Positions 41,700 to 50,473 of a stretch of DNA of 64,000 bases are shown here, piece after piece. Source of the stretch: G963668655 sp963668655 (GTDB lineage: Bacteria; Myxococcota_A; SURF-8); NCBI GenBank assembly GCA_963668655.2, contig CAXXPQ010000001.1, forward strand, positions 744,001-808,000, written 5' to 3'. Position 1 is the first letter of the stretch; each line of letters opens with the position of its first letter. The position numbers and the translations under genes are program-made. Under the pieces are notes generated by a model. That model saw nothing but the letters and a program-made list of their open reading frames with translations. It was not told where the DNA came from and ran no database searches.

Positions 41700-42301
41700 A
41701 TTCCATCCGGACGGGATCGATGAACGCCTTTCGTTTTTTTTCAAATGTAAGTCAGAACCCCCCTATTAATAAACACACCCCGTCCTCTCGTTTCCGTTCG
41801 GAAACGGCCGGCGGTTTCCGTTCATTTCGTCTCCCATGGTTTCGACGTGAAATCGCCCGGAATCATTCAATAAAAATGAAGGCTTCCGTTTCGCTCCTTT
41901 TTTCTCCGGAATCGAAAAATGAAGCGGATTCAGTTTCCTTCCTACCGGAGGGGAAGAAAACCAAAAATTGCTTGCATATTAATAACTTTCATGCTAAATC
42001 ATGCCATCCCTTTAATAACTAAAGGGATTCTCGGTACTTGGCGTGCCGGTAAAATCCGGTGTTTCGAGTACGCTTCCGATAACGCGAAAATCACGGTATC
42101 AGACACAGTGAACGAACGGCCACTTTTTCGGAAACCAGAAGATCGGCCCCGTCTTGCACGGGTGATGATTTTCCCTGTTTCGATCCGTTGAACGGCGGTG
42201 GCGAAAGCGGTCGAGAAAACAAGCCTCGAATGACGGGGCGATCATAAAGGAATTTCGATTCAGGCTATTTTGAACTAACCATTATCGAAAAGAGAAGGGC
42301 C
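41700..42301. other. AT-rich intergenic region upstream of the envelope-machine cluster
   Basis: About 600 bases, clearly lower in GC than the genes. A candidate promoter TTGCAT - 17 - TAAATC lies around 41972-42000, and a small hairpin CCCTTTA/TAAAGGG at 42008-42026. Two plus-strand frames of 90 and 111 codons lack ribosome sites and protein-like composition and are not accepted. The region probably holds the regulatory sequence of the cluster that starts at 42302. Confidence 0.45.
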
Positions 42302-43189
42302 ATGAGGAAAGAAGTCATTCTATTCGCGATGCTGGTCGCCCTGATGTGGATGCTTCCCGCGGCGGCTTTCGGCCAAGGCCTCGACACGCCGTCCAATTAC
42401 GAGGAAGACGCCGGAGAAGACGGCGGATTGCCGGAGGACGTATCCGAAACGGAAGCCTCTCCGGAAGAGAGCGCCGACGCCACGATGCTTCAGGCCGCGG
42501 CGGAATCCAAGGGCCGCAAACGGGACATCGAACTTCCGCTCAAACGGAAGGCCAAAGTGGTCCAGAAAAAGACTTTCGAGCGCAAGGGAAAGTGGGAACT
42601 GACGCCCTTCGGCGGCATCAACCCCGCCGACAGTTTCGTGATGAGCGAAATGGTCGGCATGCGCGTGAACTATCGGATCCTGGAATATCTGGGCCTCCAG
42701 GTCGGCGGCGGATACGTCTTCAACCAGGATCGCGACGCCACCACCCTGTTGACCGATCCTCCCGACAAGGGCGGCCTGGACATCAACCCGGACTTCATCA
42801 AGAACTCCGAGCTGACCTGGTTCTCCGGTCTGGATCTGGTGTTCTTCCCGGCCTACGGAAAATTTTCGCTGCTCTCTTCCGTGATCGCGAACTACGACTT
42901 CGGCCTGTACGCCGGCGTCGCGGTCATGGGCCTGGAAAACGGCGATATCGCCCCGGCCCCGGACCTGGGCTTTCTGGTCGATTTTTACGTGCTTCAGTGG
43001 CTGTCGATCCGTTTCGATTTCACCTACTACGCCATGATCGCCTCGGACAAGCGGGCCCAGTTCACCGGGCAGGAAGAGGAAGTATTCGATACCGGCGCCA
43101 GCGCGACCGACTCCACCCGGGGTGGCAAGCTCGTGCGGCACAATTATTTCGTGACGCTGGGACTGGGATTCCATCTCCCGGTCGATTGA
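42302..43189 (+). CDS. Outer-membrane beta-barrel protein (first gene of Glt/Nfs-like cluster)
   Basis: A 295-residue protein with a signal peptide (cleavage near AAAFG-QG, residue 24), an acidic, flexible region (25-75), a basic segment, and then about 200 residues of alternating strands such as YLGLQVGGGYVFNQD, LSIRFDFTYYAMIAS and NYFVTLGLGFHLPV. This resembles the 8-strand outer-membrane barrel domain found beside AgmX-type genes in myxobacteria. AGAAGGGCC precedes the ATG. It opens a seven-gene co-directional set. Likely it forms the outer-membrane end of the complex, similar in position to GltA/NfsA-type barrels; the name is inference. Confidence 0.75.
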   Translation: MRKEVILFAMLVALMWMLPAAAFGQGLDTPSNYEEDAGEDGGLPEDVSETEASPEESADATMLQAAAESKGRKRDIELPLKRKAKVVQKKTFERKGKWELTPFGGINPADSFVMSEMVGMRVNYRILEYLGLQVGGGYVFNQDRDATTLLTDPPDKGGLDINPDFIKNSELTWFSGLDLVFFPAYGKFSLLSSVIANYDFGLYAGVAVMGLENGDIAPAPDLGFLVDFYVLQWLSIRFDFTYYAMIASDKRAQFTGQEEEVFDTGASATDSTRGGKLVRHNYFVTLGLGFHLPVD

Positions 43190-43244
43190 TCCGCGAGGAA
43201 GCGTTCCCCTTGTGACATCCGCGTTTCGGAAGGAGTCCGTACCT

Positions 43245-44879
43245 ATGAAACGTCTGTTATTGGCCAGTACCCTGATTCTGATCGCCGCGCTCTTCGCCAG
43301 TTCGTGCGCCGAGCCCAGCGCGCGTGAGAAAATGATGACGCGCTACGATTTCATTCCCCTGTCGGAAGATCATCAGCGCATGCCCCTGGAGGTTCAGACC
43401 ACCATTCTGTCCTACAACCAGGGCAACTACTACCAGGCCGCCATCGGCTTCAACGGCATTCTCCAGAATCCGGACTGGCGCGCCCTGCACGAGTCGGCGC
43501 AGTATTATTTCACGGAAAGCCTGTACCGGCTGGGGTTGTACCAGGCCTGCTCGTACGAGTTGACCAAAATCCTGTTCAAGGGTCCGGAGGGAAGCATCTA
43601 TTTCACTTCCGCTCTTATCAAGCTCCTGGCCATCACCTACGAAACCCGGGACGAAACGGTGATTTTCGCCGTGCTGTCCAACATCCCGCTGGAAAAATTC
43701 CCCAAGCGTTTCCGGAACGAGCTGATCTACCTGGTGGGAAAGATGTACTTCAACCAGGGCCAGTTCGACGAAGCCTATACGAAGTTCTCCCAGGTGGCGA
43801 AGAAGTCCGCGTTTTTCGCCAAGGCCAATTACTTCAAAGGCATCATCGAGGTCAAGCGCAAGGAATACGAGAAGGCGAAGGAAACCTTCGACCTCATCAA
43901 GAAGATTCCCGTGGTGGCCCTGGAGTTCGGCGAGAGCCGCAAGGTCAAGGACATGAGCAAGCTGGCCGTGGGTCAGTTGTTCTACGCCGCCGCCCACGAC
44001 GCCCCGGAAGAACAAAAGGAAGAGATCTTCAAGGCCGCCATCACCTTCTACGATCAGGTCGGCCGCGACAACTCCCAGTGGTTCGAGGCGCAGTTTGAGA
44101 AGACCTGGGCCGCCACCATGATCGGCCGCTACGGCATCTCCCTGGGCGCCAGCCTGACGCTCTCCAGCCCCTATTTCGATCATTACTTCGTGCCGGAGAT
44201 TCACCTGATCGAAGGCATCACCTGGTATACGCTGTGCAAGTACAAGCAGGCCAGGGAAACGCTGTCGAACTTCCTCATCCGTTACACGGACATGCAGGAG
44301 CGGCTCCAGACCTACATTAAAGACAAGGCTCCCGGCATGACGCCGAACAACGTCTACGAGGATCTGCTGGACCAGTACGAGGCGGCCTACGCGGGCAAGG
44401 ACACGGAGCTTCCCATCCAGGTGTTGACCCACGTCCTGAACGACAACAAATTCCTAGCGTTCTTCGAGCACGTTCAGGAACTGGACCGCGAATTCGACAA
44501 GATGTGGAAATCTCCCATCAAGTTCAAGGAAACCAAATTCTTCAAGGGTACCATCAAGAAAATGCAGCGCCAGCGCAGCAATCTGAAAAAGAAGGCCGGA
44601 CGCTGGGCGCTGAACGAATTCGCCGATGTCGAGAGCATGCTTTCCGAACTTCTGGCCAACGCGCACAACATCGATTTCGAGTTGACCGACGCCGAGCGGA
44701 AGAAGCTGGAAGAAGCCGACAAATTCGGCATGGACTTCGAGATGAAGATTTACGAGCAGGAGGAACTGCTGCTTTCTCCCGCCGTTCCCGACTCCTACCA
44801 GTACTGGCCGTTCACCGGTGAATTCTGGAAGGACGAACTCGGGTACTACCTGATGGCCGTGGAACAAGAGTGCCAATAA
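43245..44879 (+). CDS. TPR lipoprotein of the Glt/Nfs-like cluster
   Basis: A 544-residue predicted lipoprotein with lipobox ASSC (Cys21). It contains tetratricopeptide-like helical pairs, for example NYYQAAIGFNGIL, YFNQGQFDEAYTKFSQVA and YKQARETLSNFLI, and a coiled C-terminal part. GGAAGGAGTCCGTACCT is a very strong ribosome site and sets the start at 43245; the longer frame is not needed. Lipidated TPR proteins of this kind (GltE/AglT in Myxococcus) act as periplasmic scaffolds that join inner- and outer-membrane parts. Equivalence is inferred from context, not from a tested alignment. Confidence 0.85.
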   Translation: MKRLLLASTLILIAALFASSCAEPSAREKMMTRYDFIPLSEDHQRMPLEVQTTILSYNQGNYYQAAIGFNGILQNPDWRALHESAQYYFTESLYRLGLYQACSYELTKILFKGPEGSIYFTSALIKLLAITYETRDETVIFAVLSNIPLEKFPKRFRNELIYLVGKMYFNQGQFDEAYTKFSQVAKKSAFFAKANYFKGIIEVKRKEYEKAKETFDLIKKIPVVALEFGESRKVKDMSKLAVGQLFYAAAHDAPEEQKEEIFKAAITFYDQVGRDNSQWFEAQFEKTWAATMIGRYGISLGASLTLSSPYFDHYFVPEIHLIEGITWYTLCKYKQARETLSNFLIRYTDMQERLQTYIKDKAPGMTPNNVYEDLLDQYEAAYAGKDTELPIQVLTHVLNDNKFLAFFEHVQELDREFDKMWKSPIKFKETKFFKGTIKKMQRQRSNLKKKAGRWALNEFADVESMLSELLANAHNIDFELTDAERKKLEEADKFGMDFEMKIYEQEELLLSPAVPDSYQYWPFTGEFWKDELGYYLMAVEQECQ

Positions 44880-44902
44880 GCTCAGGCTAAGAGGGACGAT
44901 TC

Positions 44903-47900
44903 ATGTTTGGCTTGAAGAGATCGTTTTTCGTATTGCTGTTGTCTTTGTTTCTTGCTTTCGCATTTACCGCGGGAGAGTTGATCGTCGTGCCGGAGGCCCA
45001 CCAGGCCGAGGCGCGCCGCAAACGCCGCAAGAGCAAGAAGAAAAAGAAAACGGAACAGAAAAAGGAAGAGTCCAAGGACGAATTGAAGGGCGCCCTTGGG
45101 GAGAAGAAAAAGAAGGAAGGCATCGATATCGAGGAGCTGAAGATCAAGGAACCCGTCGCCATGGATTCCAAGATCGGCAGGCACCTGGACGATTCGATCC
45201 AGAAACTTCTGATGATTCTGGAACGCCACCCCGGCGCGCCTACTCTTCGCCGACTGGCCGAAATCTATTGGAAAAAGGCCAACCAGCTGAACCTGGATTA
45301 CATGCGCAAGCACCAGGGAAAGATGGATAAGTGGTTCGAGGCCGGGCAGAAGGGCGATCCGCCCAAAGAGCCGGACCCCGATATCTGGCAGCGCTACAAC
45401 CGCAAGGTCGTCGAGATCTGCAAGCTCATCATGGAGCGTTTCTCGGACTTCGGCGGCATGGACGAGGTCTATCAGTTCATGGGGTACAACCTGAACCAGA
45501 TCGGCCGCGAGGCGGAGGCCACCGAATACTATAAAAAGCTGGTGCGGGAATTCCCGAACAGCCCCTTCGTCCCCGATTCCTGGATGGCCATCGGAGACTA
45601 TTATTTCTCTCACAACAACGTCTACGACGCCCTGCCGGCCTATCAGGAAGTTCTGAAGTACGACAGCAGCAAGGTGTTCGGATTCGCCAAGTATAAAATC
45701 GGCTGGTGCTATTACAACCTGGGAAAATACCGCGACGCCATCGACACCTTCAAAGAGGTCGTGGCCTGGTCCCAGGACCAGAAGAAGAGAGGCAAGAGCC
45801 AGATCACGCTGATGGAAGAGGCGCTGAAGGATCTGGTCATGGCCTTTGCCGAGGACGGCAGCGTGGACGAGGCCGAGAAATACTTCCTTTCGGTGGGCGG
45901 CAAGAAATACTTCCGCATGATGCTGGTCAAACTGGCCGACATCTACACCAACCAGGGAAAACTGGACGAATCCGTGGTCGTCTACAAGCGGCTCATCAAG
46001 GAATACCCGCTGCACAAGGACAACCCCGACTTCCAGATGAAGATCGTGGAGGCCTATTCCAACAAGAACGACAAGGAAAACACCACCAAGGAAATCCTGG
46101 AGATGGTGTATTACGCCAAGCCTCCGGAGGAGTCCAAGTGGGTGGCGGCCAATATCAAGGCCGAGCCGGAAATCGTTCAGGAAGCCTGGTCCAACGCCGA
46201 GCGCATGCTCATCAAGACGGTGGTCGAGTACCACAAGGAAGCGCTCAAGATCAAGAGCGAGGATACCTGGGACAAGACACAGAAACTGTATGAACTGTAT
46301 CTGCAATACTTCAAGAAGTCCGACAAATACTACAAGGTCTCCTACAACTACGCCGAACTGCTCTGGACCCGGAACGATTTCAAGAACGCCGGTTTCTGGT
46401 ATACGAAAGTGGCGGAGATGGACCGCAAGGGAGAATTCTTCGAGGAAGCCTCCTACTCGGCCATTCTCTCCTATGAAAAGCTGGTCCACAAGGAAATCGA
46501 CGCCTGGATCAAGGACACCAAGGCGCGCGGCGGTCGGAAAGACAAGAACTACAAACTGCAAGCCGATAAAACGAAGTCCGACGAACAGGCCAAGGAACTG
46601 GCCGAGAAATTCGCCAAGCGCGAACTCAGCGAAAACACGCAGGGATTCGTCAAAGCCTGCAACATTTACATCGACAACATCAAGAAGTCCAAGTACCTCA
46701 TCAACATCATTTACAAGGTCGCGACGATCTACTACGCGCACAACCACTTCCCGGAAGCGGTCAATCGCTTCAAGATGATCGTCAACGACTATCCGAAACA
46801 CCGTCTGGCGGTGTTCTCCGCGAACCTGATCCTGGACTCCCTGAACATCAGCCAGAAGTGGCGCGAACTGCACGCCACCGTCAAGGAATACCTGAACAAT
46901 CCGCGCCTGGCTCCCAAGGGCGGACGCGCCGCGTTCCGGAAGGATCTGCGCGACCTGTACGAGAAATCCGCCTTCAAGAAGGTGGAAATGACGGAAGCGG
47001 AGAAGCGCTGGGTGCCGGCGGCCGAGGAATACCTGGCCTTCGCGAAGGAGTTCAAGAAATCCAGCGTCCGCGACAAGGCCCTGTACAACGCCTCCGTGCA
47101 TTACGTCACGGCGGGGGATCTGGAAACCTCCATCACGATTCAGAACCAGTTCCTGAAGGAGCACAAGAAGTCCCCGCTGGCCGATCCGATCACCTATAAC
47201 CTGGGCAAGAATTACGAAGCCCTGGCCTATTACCCGGAAGCGGCGGACATCTACGAGGCTTACACGAAGGAATATCCCAAGGGCAAGCATTTCGAGGACG
47301 CCCTCTTCAATGCCTCCGTGTTCCATCAGAATCTGGGTCACACGGACAAATCCGTCGCCATGCGTCGGACCTACATGGCGAAGAGCAAAAAGCCCGCCGA
47401 AAAAGACGAGCTGCTCTTCGGAATCGCCTTCGTTTACATCGACGCCAAGGATACGAAAAACGCGGAAAAGGCCTTCAAGGAATACCTGAAGTCCCGCAAG
47501 GACGACATCACCTGGCCGATCTACGACAAAAAGACCGAGGAAATGAAGAAAAAGGGCGCCATCAAGGGCGATCCGAACAAGATCTACGCGGCCCACCTCG
47601 GCCTGTTGAGCATCTATCGGGAGCAAAATCGCAAGGACGAGGAAAAGGAAACCCTCGACACCTTCCTGAAACTGGCTCAGTGCAAGACGGATCAGCCTTT
47701 GGGCGAAGCCGCCCGGGACGCCATCGCCGAGGCCACCTTCATCAAGATCGCTCCGAAGTACGCGGAATATTCCGCCTTCCAGCTTCAGATCAAGAAACGC
47801 ATGCCGAAAGACAAGTGGAACGAGCTGATGCTGGAAAAGCTGGACCGCAAGGCGAAATTCGCCCTGGAGATGAAGACGATCTACGAAGAGAAGGTGGTCA

Positions 47901-48436
47901 GTCTGAAATCTCCGAAATGGACCGTGGCGGCGCTGTACCAGATCGGCAACACCTACGAGCAATACTCCCTGTCGCTCTTCAACGCGGACAAGCCCTACTG
48001 GCTGACCATGGATCAGCAGATGATCTACGACGAGCGGCTGGCTCAACGCGCAGAACCGCTGGAGCATCAGGCGTTGATCTTCTACGAAAACTGCCTGCGC
48101 ACCGCGTTCAAGACCGGAATCTACAGTAATTACGCCAAGATGGCTCGTGAGAAACTTCAGGGATACGCCCCGGACGTGTACATTCCCGTCCAGGAAATCA
48201 AGCTGACTCCGGGCTTCGAGAGCGAATCCGCGCATGTCGCCCAGGTGGTCACGCCCGACGTGCCGGACTGGTATCCGCCCCGTCCGACGGCGCCCGCCGC
48301 CGGTCCGGGAACCGGCGCTTCGAAGGCCTCCCAGGCGCTGAAGGCCGCGTCCGAGGAAGCCGCCGAGGAAGCCGCCGAGGAAGAGGCGGAAGCGGACACC
48401 GAAAAAGAAGAGGACGACACGGAGGCCGCCGAATAG
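44903..48436 (+). CDS. Very large exported TPR protein (1177 residues)
   Basis: It starts with a signal peptide-like segment (residues 1-24, cleavage near FTAG or later at HQAEA) and a strikingly basic stretch (RRKRRKSKKKKK). More than ten TPR-like helical pairs then run to about residue 1090, for example VYQFMGYNLNQIGREAEATE, YYNLGKYRDAIDTFKEV and YYPEAADIYEAYTKEYPKGK. It ends in an Ala/Pro and acidic Glu/Ala tail. In the Myxococcus machines the big TPR partners are GltI/AgmK-like and GltD-like proteins. It starts 23 bases after the previous gene and probably acts as a long periplasmic scaffold. Confidence 0.85.
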   Translation: MFGLKRSFFVLLLSLFLAFAFTAGELIVVPEAHQAEARRKRRKSKKKKKTEQKKEESKDELKGALGEKKKKEGIDIEELKIKEPVAMDSKIGRHLDDSIQKLLMILERHPGAPTLRRLAEIYWKKANQLNLDYMRKHQGKMDKWFEAGQKGDPPKEPDPDIWQRYNRKVVEICKLIMERFSDFGGMDEVYQFMGYNLNQIGREAEATEYYKKLVREFPNSPFVPDSWMAIGDYYFSHNNVYDALPAYQEVLKYDSSKVFGFAKYKIGWCYYNLGKYRDAIDTFKEVVAWSQDQKKRGKSQITLMEEALKDLVMAFAEDGSVDEAEKYFLSVGGKKYFRMMLVKLADIYTNQGKLDESVVVYKRLIKEYPLHKDNPDFQMKIVEAYSNKNDKENTTKEILEMVYYAKPPEESKWVAANIKAEPEIVQEAWSNAERMLIKTVVEYHKEALKIKSEDTWDKTQKLYELYLQYFKKSDKYYKVSYNYAELLWTRNDFKNAGFWYTKVAEMDRKGEFFEEASYSAILSYEKLVHKEIDAWIKDTKARGGRKDKNYKLQADKTKSDEQAKELAEKFAKRELSENTQGFVKACNIYIDNIKKSKYLINIIYKVATIYYAHNHFPEAVNRFKMIVNDYPKHRLAVFSANLILDSLNISQKWRELHATVKEYLNNPRLAPKGGRAAFRKDLRDLYEKSAFKKVEMTEAEKRWVPAAEEYLAFAKEFKKSSVRDKALYNASVHYVTAGDLETSITIQNQFLKEHKKSPLADPITYNLGKNYEALAYYPEAADIYEAYTKEYPKGKHFEDALFNASVFHQNLGHTDKSVAMRRTYMAKSKKPAEKDELLFGIAFVYIDAKDTKNAEKAFKEYLKSRKDDITWPIYDKKTEEMKKKGAIKGDPNKIYAAHLGLLSIYREQNRKDEEKETLDTFLKLAQCKTDQPLGEAARDAIAEATFIKIAPKYAEYSAFQLQIKKRMPKDKWNELMLEKLDRKAKFALEMKTIYEEKVVSLKSPKWTVAALYQIGNTYEQYSLSLFNADKPYWLTMDQQMIYDERLAQRAEPLEHQALIFYENCLRTAFKTGIYSNYAKMAREKLQGYAPDVYIPVQEIKLTPGFESESAHVAQVVTPDVPDWYPPRPTAPAAGPGTGASKASQALKAASEEAAEEAAEEEAEADTEKEEDDTEAAE

Positions 48437-48460
48437 GAACCCGCGTAAGGGGATGAAATC

Positions 48461-50110
48461 ATGGCGGATTCTTGTGGAATGACAGGATCGAATGGGATGA
48501 GGACATTGGACATGAGGCGACTCGGTTACACATTGACTTTGATCGCTCTGTTTTCCCTGGCAAGCTTCGTCAGCGGCTGTCTGAAGGAAGAAGTTCCCCC
48601 GCCGGAGTGCGTGGTGGACGCCGACTGCGATGTCAACCAGTACTGCAGCGGCGGAAAGTGCCTGCGCGCCGCCACGACGCCCAAGGAGCGCGCCGAGGGG
48701 TACATCCGGAAGGCGGAGGAACTGCTGACGGCGGCGAAAGTCGATTACAAGCAGGTCATCGACATGTATCGGAACGCCAAGAAAGAGGTTCCGGTGGTGG
48801 AGTGGGTGGATTTCAACATCGCCCTCTGCCAGATGAAGATGGGCGATACCAATCAGGCCCTTCCGGTGTTCCTTTCCTATCGAAAGAAATATCCGGACGA
48901 CGTCCGCCCGGTTTTCGCCATCGGCCAGCTTTATGCCCTGAAAGACGACAAGGGCAAGGCGATGGAGCTTTACCAGGAGTTTCTGAAAGACCATCCGGAA
49001 AACCTGGAAATCCGCAACAATATCGCCACCATCTACCGGGAGCGCAAGGAATACGACAAGGCCATGGAGCAGATCCGCAAGATCTTCGTCCGTGACCCGG
49101 CCCACCCCGGCGCGTTCAACAACCTCGGCCTGCTTTACATGGCCCAGGACCAGCTGCTCCTGGCCCGCATGGTTACCTTCAACGGAATTCAGGCCCAGGA
49201 AAACGTGAAGAAAAAACCGGATGCCGGATTGTACAACAATTTCGGCCTGATTTACCTCAAAATGGGGCAGCAGGATCTGGCCGTGGCCAATTTCCGCAAG
49301 GCCTACAAATTGGACAAAACCCAGGTCTCGGCCAACTTGAACCTTGGCCATATCGCCCTGGCGGCCAACGATTTCGCCTCCGCCAAGACCCATTACGATT
49401 CCGTGCTGTCGGAAGACAAGGACAATTTCGAGGCTCGTGCCGGACTGGCGCAGTGTCTGGCCAGCATGAAGAAACCGAAAGAAGCCCTGGCGCTGTATCA
49501 GGGGTTGTTGAAGGAAAAACCGGGCGATCCCGCGTTGTTGTATAACCTTGGCGTGTTGTATTTCGATCACCTGAAAATGCAGAAGGAAGCCCACGGCACC
49601 TTCCGCGAGTTTCTGGCGAAGAACTACCCGGACAAGAAAAAGAATGACATGGCCAACATGTATCTCCAGATGGAGGTCGTGGTTCAGCAGCCCGAACCGG
49701 AGCCGCCCTCCCGGCAGCAGATGCCCCAGGAGGATCAGCAGGCCGAGCCGCCCGCCGAGGGCGAGGAATCTCCCCAGGCCGCTGCGGCGGACGCCGTGAA
49801 GCAGGCCCAGGAACAGAAGGAAAACGCGGAGCAGGCTCCTGCGGAGGAAGCTCCGGCGGAAGCGGCTCCGGCCGAGGAAGCGGCTGCGGCCCCCGCGGCG
49901 GCGCCCGCCGAGGAAAAAGTCGAAGAAAAACCGGCGGATCAGCCGGAACAGCCGACGGAAGGCGCTGCGGCCGCAGCGCCCGCCGAGGAAAAGAAGCCGG
50001 AAGCTCCGGCGGAGGAAAAAGCCCCCGAGAAGGCTCCGGAAAATGCGCCCGAGGCTCCGGCCGAGGAAGCCGCTCCCGCGCCCCCGGCGGAAGCGCCCGC
50101 GAACCCTTAG
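48461..50110 (+). CDS. TPR lipoprotein with EGF-like head and Pro/Ala/Glu tail
   Basis: A predicted lipoprotein whose signal ends in VSGC. Start codons at 48461 (AAGGGG ribosome site) or 48512 (GAGG nine bases before, giving a cleaner signal peptide) are possible. After a short Cys-rich head (CVVDADCDVNQYCSGGKC), about nine TPR units follow to residue 400, for example VFAIGQLYALKDDKGKAMEL and AGLYNNFGLIYLKMGQQDLA. Then comes a tail of about 140 residues of AEEAPAE and PAEEK repeats. The tail could cross the periplasm or peptidoglycan like TonB linkers. It sits 24 bases after the large TPR gene. A strong internal promoter follows it. Confidence 0.88.
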   Translation: MADSCGMTGSNGMRTLDMRRLGYTLTLIALFSLASFVSGCLKEEVPPPECVVDADCDVNQYCSGGKCLRAATTPKERAEGYIRKAEELLTAAKVDYKQVIDMYRNAKKEVPVVEWVDFNIALCQMKMGDTNQALPVFLSYRKKYPDDVRPVFAIGQLYALKDDKGKAMELYQEFLKDHPENLEIRNNIATIYRERKEYDKAMEQIRKIFVRDPAHPGAFNNLGLLYMAQDQLLLARMVTFNGIQAQENVKKKPDAGLYNNFGLIYLKMGQQDLAVANFRKAYKLDKTQVSANLNLGHIALAANDFASAKTHYDSVLSEDKDNFEARAGLAQCLASMKKPKEALALYQGLLKEKPGDPALLYNLGVLYFDHLKMQKEAHGTFREFLAKNYPDKKKNDMANMYLQMEVVVQQPEPEPPSRQQMPQEDQQAEPPAEGEESPQAAAADAVKQAQEQKENAEQAPAEEAPAEAAPAEEAAAAPAAAPAEEKVEEKPADQPEQPTEGAAAAAPAEEKKPEAPAEEKAPEKAPENAPEAPAEEAAPAPPAEAPANP

Positions 50111-50116
50111 AGTGGC

Positions 50117-50145
50117 TTGACAAGTCCGCGAATTCTTTCTAGAAT
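50117..50145 (+). promoter_or_regulatory. Strong sigma70-like promoter inside the envelope cluster
   Basis: A perfect TTGACA and a TAGAAT are separated by 17 bases. Transcription would start near 50152, so the last three genes of the cluster can be expressed apart from the TPR genes. Confidence 0.75.
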
Positions 50146-50183
50146 CGGACGGTTGACGCCACTTTCTATATGGAGGTTGAACC

Positions 50184-50441
50184 ATGTGGAAGAAGATAGT
50201 GAAAATAGCAGCGTTTTCGGCGCTGTCCGTTCTGCTGCTCTCCCAGGCCGTCTGGGCGCAGGACGTTTCGTACCGGAAAAAAACGGTCATCGACTTCGAG
50301 GACGTGCTCCTGGAAGGCGAACTGAAGAAGCCGGCGGGCGCGTACATCACGGAGCGCCACGAGCTCAAGTTCAAGAACCTCATCAAGGTTCGCACGAACT
50401 TCGAGAAGGAAATGTTCAAATCCGTTGACGTTTTGAAATAG
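50184..50441 (+). CDS. Small exported protein of the Glt/Nfs-like cluster
   Basis: An 85-residue protein with a clear signal peptide (cleavage at AWA-QD, residue 25) and a charged mature part of 59 residues (VIDFEDVLLEGELKKPAGAY, ELKFKNLIKVRTNFEKEM) that looks like mixed strand and helix. GGAGGTTGAACC precedes the ATG. It is a distinct periplasmic component lying directly before the FHA/AgmX-type gene. No family name could be assigned. Confidence 0.8.
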   Translation: MWKKIVKIAAFSALSVLLLSQAVWAQDVSYRKKTVIDFEDVLLEGELKKPAGAYITERHELKFKNLIKVRTNFEKEMFKSVDVLK

Positions 50442-50473
50442 ATATTTACCCCTAACGGTAGGCGAGGGTATTT

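Noticed and set aside
41687..42191. Two overlapping plus-strand frames (111 and 90 codons) in the AT-rich gap
   Set aside because: No ribosome sites, no motifs, and composition unlike neighbouring proteins.
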